DNA from: an uncultured Chitinophagaceae bacterium
GTDB taxonomy: Bacteria > Bacteroidota > Bacteroidia > Chitinophagales > Chitinophagaceae
Direction of reading: 5' to 3'
NCBI GenBank assembly: GCA_903832075.1
Contig: CAILAF010000505.1
Location: 1 to 6,505, forward strand
DNA: 6,505 bases
The translations under genes and the position numbers were made by a program. Positions 5,578 through 6,505 of the stretch are shown one piece after another. The number at the start of each line of letters is the position of its first letter. The stretch's first letter is position 1. The notes beneath the pieces are model-generated. The model saw nothing but the letters and a program-made list of their open reading frames with translations, had not been told where the DNA came from and did no database searches.

Positions 5578-6123
5578 TTATTTTGACAAAATCATTGTAT
5601 CCATATTAGACATTATCATAGTATCTTTTTCAATAACCCCGAATTTTGGAAATTGATAGGATTTGTCGTTATATTCTATTCCTGATATTTTTATTGTGTC
5701 ATAATTAGTAGAATATTTTCCATAATAAATATCTCTTCCAAGTCTAAAATATTCTGTTAACACAAAATTATTTTTTTCTTTGAAATCAAAAATGAAAACA
5801 TGGTCTGCTTGTTCAGATGAGGAGACTTTAAATAAGGATTTTGAATTTTCGATTTGGCTAATTTTAAATATATGTAGTAGAATTGTTATTAAAATAGAAA
5901 AGGCAATTAAACTGCTAATGAATTCATAATATTTTTTTGTTTTTTTATAGTAGAATGATTCAATATAAATTGTAAGTATTAAAATTAATATTAGTAACAA
6001 TAATGCAGAGTAAGAAAAAAATGAAAAGAAACCATCTTCATGTGTTCCAAATTCTGCTTTTATTGCATAATATCCCAAGCTGATAATAATACTTAAAAGA
6101 ATTATTCTGCGAAGATATTTCAT
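5578..6123 (-). CDS. AT-rich membrane protein with three predicted membrane segments, function unknown
   Basis: I do not recognise this 181-residue protein. Hydrophobic segments at about 5-22, 37-56 and 68-87 are followed by a soluble C-terminal domain of about 90 residues. That domain alternates polar and aromatic residues in a beta-like pattern (HVFIFDFKEKNNFVLTEYF, IYYGKYSTNYDTIKISGIEY) and ends with the similar words KDTMIMSN and MDTMILSK. No cysteine or catalytic motif is apparent. With three segments the C-terminal domain probably faces the periplasm if the basic N-terminus (MKYLRR) is inside (inference). GC over 5581-6120 counts to about 24%, against about 33% in a holA sample (4801-5040), suggesting acquired or weakly constrained DNA. 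The gene lies 23 nt after ribF on the same strand and could be co-transcribed. The long open frame and membrane pattern make it a real gene rather than a shadow. Confidence 0.75.
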   Translation of the reverse strand: MKYLRRIILLSIIISLGYYAIKAEFGTHEDGFFSFFSYSALLLLILILILTIYIESFYYKKTKKYYEFISSLIAFSILITILLHIFKISQIENSKSLFKVSSSEQADHVFIFDFKEKNNFVLTEYFRLGRDIYYGKYSTNYDTIKISGIEYNDKSYQFPKFGVIEKDTMIMSNMDTMILSK

Positions 6124-6146
6124 ATTGAAAATTTTAGTTTATTCAA

Positions 6147-6505
6147 TTATTTCAATATTTCTATCGCTTGTTTTCTATCGTTTGCTAATTGAATTTTCAA
6201 TTCATCCAATCCATTAAACTTTATTTCATCTCTTAAATAATGTTTTAAATAAACGCGAAGTGTTTGTCCGTAAATATCTTCATCAAAATCAAAAATATTT
6301 ACTTCAATCATTCTTTTCTTTCCGTCAACCGTTGGGCGAACACCAATGTTCATCATTCCTTTTAAATGGACGATTGACGATTGACGATTGACGATTTGGT
6401 TTTTACTCCCGACTATTTCTACTTCCACCGCATAAACGCCATTTCCCGGAATTAATTTTTCTTCACTTTCAATATGCAAATTAGCAGTAGGAAACCCAAT
6501 GGTTC
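6147..6505 (-). CDS. ribF: bifunctional riboflavin kinase/FAD synthetase RibF, C-terminal kinase domain (5' end outside window)
   Basis: The last 118 complete codons of ribF are visible; the frame is open through the right edge. RibF phosphorylates riboflavin to FMN with its C-terminal domain and adenylates FMN to FAD with its N-terminal domain, which is missing here. The visible part begins TIGFPTANL, the kinase motif whose PTAN binds Mg-ATP. It continues with KLIPGNGVYAV, GMMNIGVRPT and IEVNIFDFDEDIYG; the Glu of IEVNIF (visible residue 67) is the expected catalytic base. It ends with the usual helix LRDEIKFNGLDELKIQLANDRKQAIEIL. Between GVYAV and GMMNIG there are about 12 more residues than in typical relatives (from memory of the family). 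This extra segment is encoded by a 7-bp tandem repeat. The frame remains open and all later motifs are intact, so the enzyme is probably active. The membrane protein gene follows after 23 nt. Confidence 0.94.
   Translation of the reverse strand, partial: TIGFPTANLHIESEEKLIPGNGVYAVEVEIVGSKNQIVNRQSSIVHLKGMMNIGVRPTVDGKKRMIEVNIFDFDEDIYGQTLRVYLKHYLRDEIKFNGLDELKIQLANDRKQAIEILK
6369..6396. repeat. four perfect 7-bp tandem repeats (GACGATT) inside ribF
   Basis: GACGATT occurs four times head to tail with no mismatch. Because 7 is not a multiple of 3, each unit is read in a different frame, so on the coding (minus) strand the array specifies IVNRQSSIV, with a period of seven residues. It lies in the segment between the GVYAV and GMMNIG strands of the kinase domain. 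Gain or loss of one unit would shift the ribF frame; gain or loss of three would not. Confidence 0.9.

Noticed and set aside
6369..6396. The 7-bp repeat array as a CRISPR or an integration site
   Set aside because: Units are 7 bp, contiguous, without spacers, and lie inside a coding region with no mobile genes nearby.
6477..6479. TTG at 6479 as a start of a 110-residue protein
   Set aside because: The frame continues upstream through GFPTAN, a core RibF motif, so this TTG is an internal leucine codon.

Overview
The window looks like ordinary chromosome from an AT-rich member of the Bacteroidota, most likely near the Chitinophagaceae (inference). The evidence is TAnnTTTG-like promoter boxes very close to start codons, no Shine-Dalgarno sequences at the starts examined, a histidine kinase with the AHQLGTP type of H-box, and proteins typical of this phylum: GlgB, a PolB-like DEDDy exonuclease, HolA and RibF. 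I saw no tRNA, rRNA, CRISPR array, insertion sequence or phage gene.

Layout. Bases 2-712 (+) hold the last 236 codons of the glycogen branching enzyme gene glgB. After a 137-nt gap comes a 100-residue protein of unknown function (850-1152, +). It meets tail to tail, 9 nt apart, a two-membrane-segment sensor histidine kinase on the minus strand (1162-2322). A 17-bp perfect stem-loop (2406-2446) separates the kinase from an upstream minus-strand gene (2491-3462) for a membrane-anchored coiled-coil protein with a beta-rich C-terminal domain. Just upstream on the same strand is a 63-residue single-pass membrane protein (3538-3729). Its membrane segment visibly resembles that of the coiled-coil protein. 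A 52-nt divergent gap then leads to a DEDDy 3'-5' exonuclease (3782-4495, +), followed by holA, the DNA polymerase III delta subunit (4577-5575, +). Tail to tail with holA, 2 nt apart, is a very AT-rich membrane protein gene of unknown function (5578-6123, -). It lies 23 nt downstream of the ribF 3' part (6147-6505, -), whose riboflavin kinase domain runs off the right edge.

Functionally this is mainly housekeeping: glycogen synthesis, clamp loading, flavin cofactor synthesis and probable DNA or RNA processing. A two-gene envelope cluster of unknown role and an orphan sensor kinase are mixed in. I found no convincing new multi-gene system. The most interesting points are the two proteins sharing a TWGY membrane anchor, a four-unit 7-bp tandem repeat sitting in frame inside the ribF kinase domain, and the roughly 24% GC membrane protein gene between ribF and holA.
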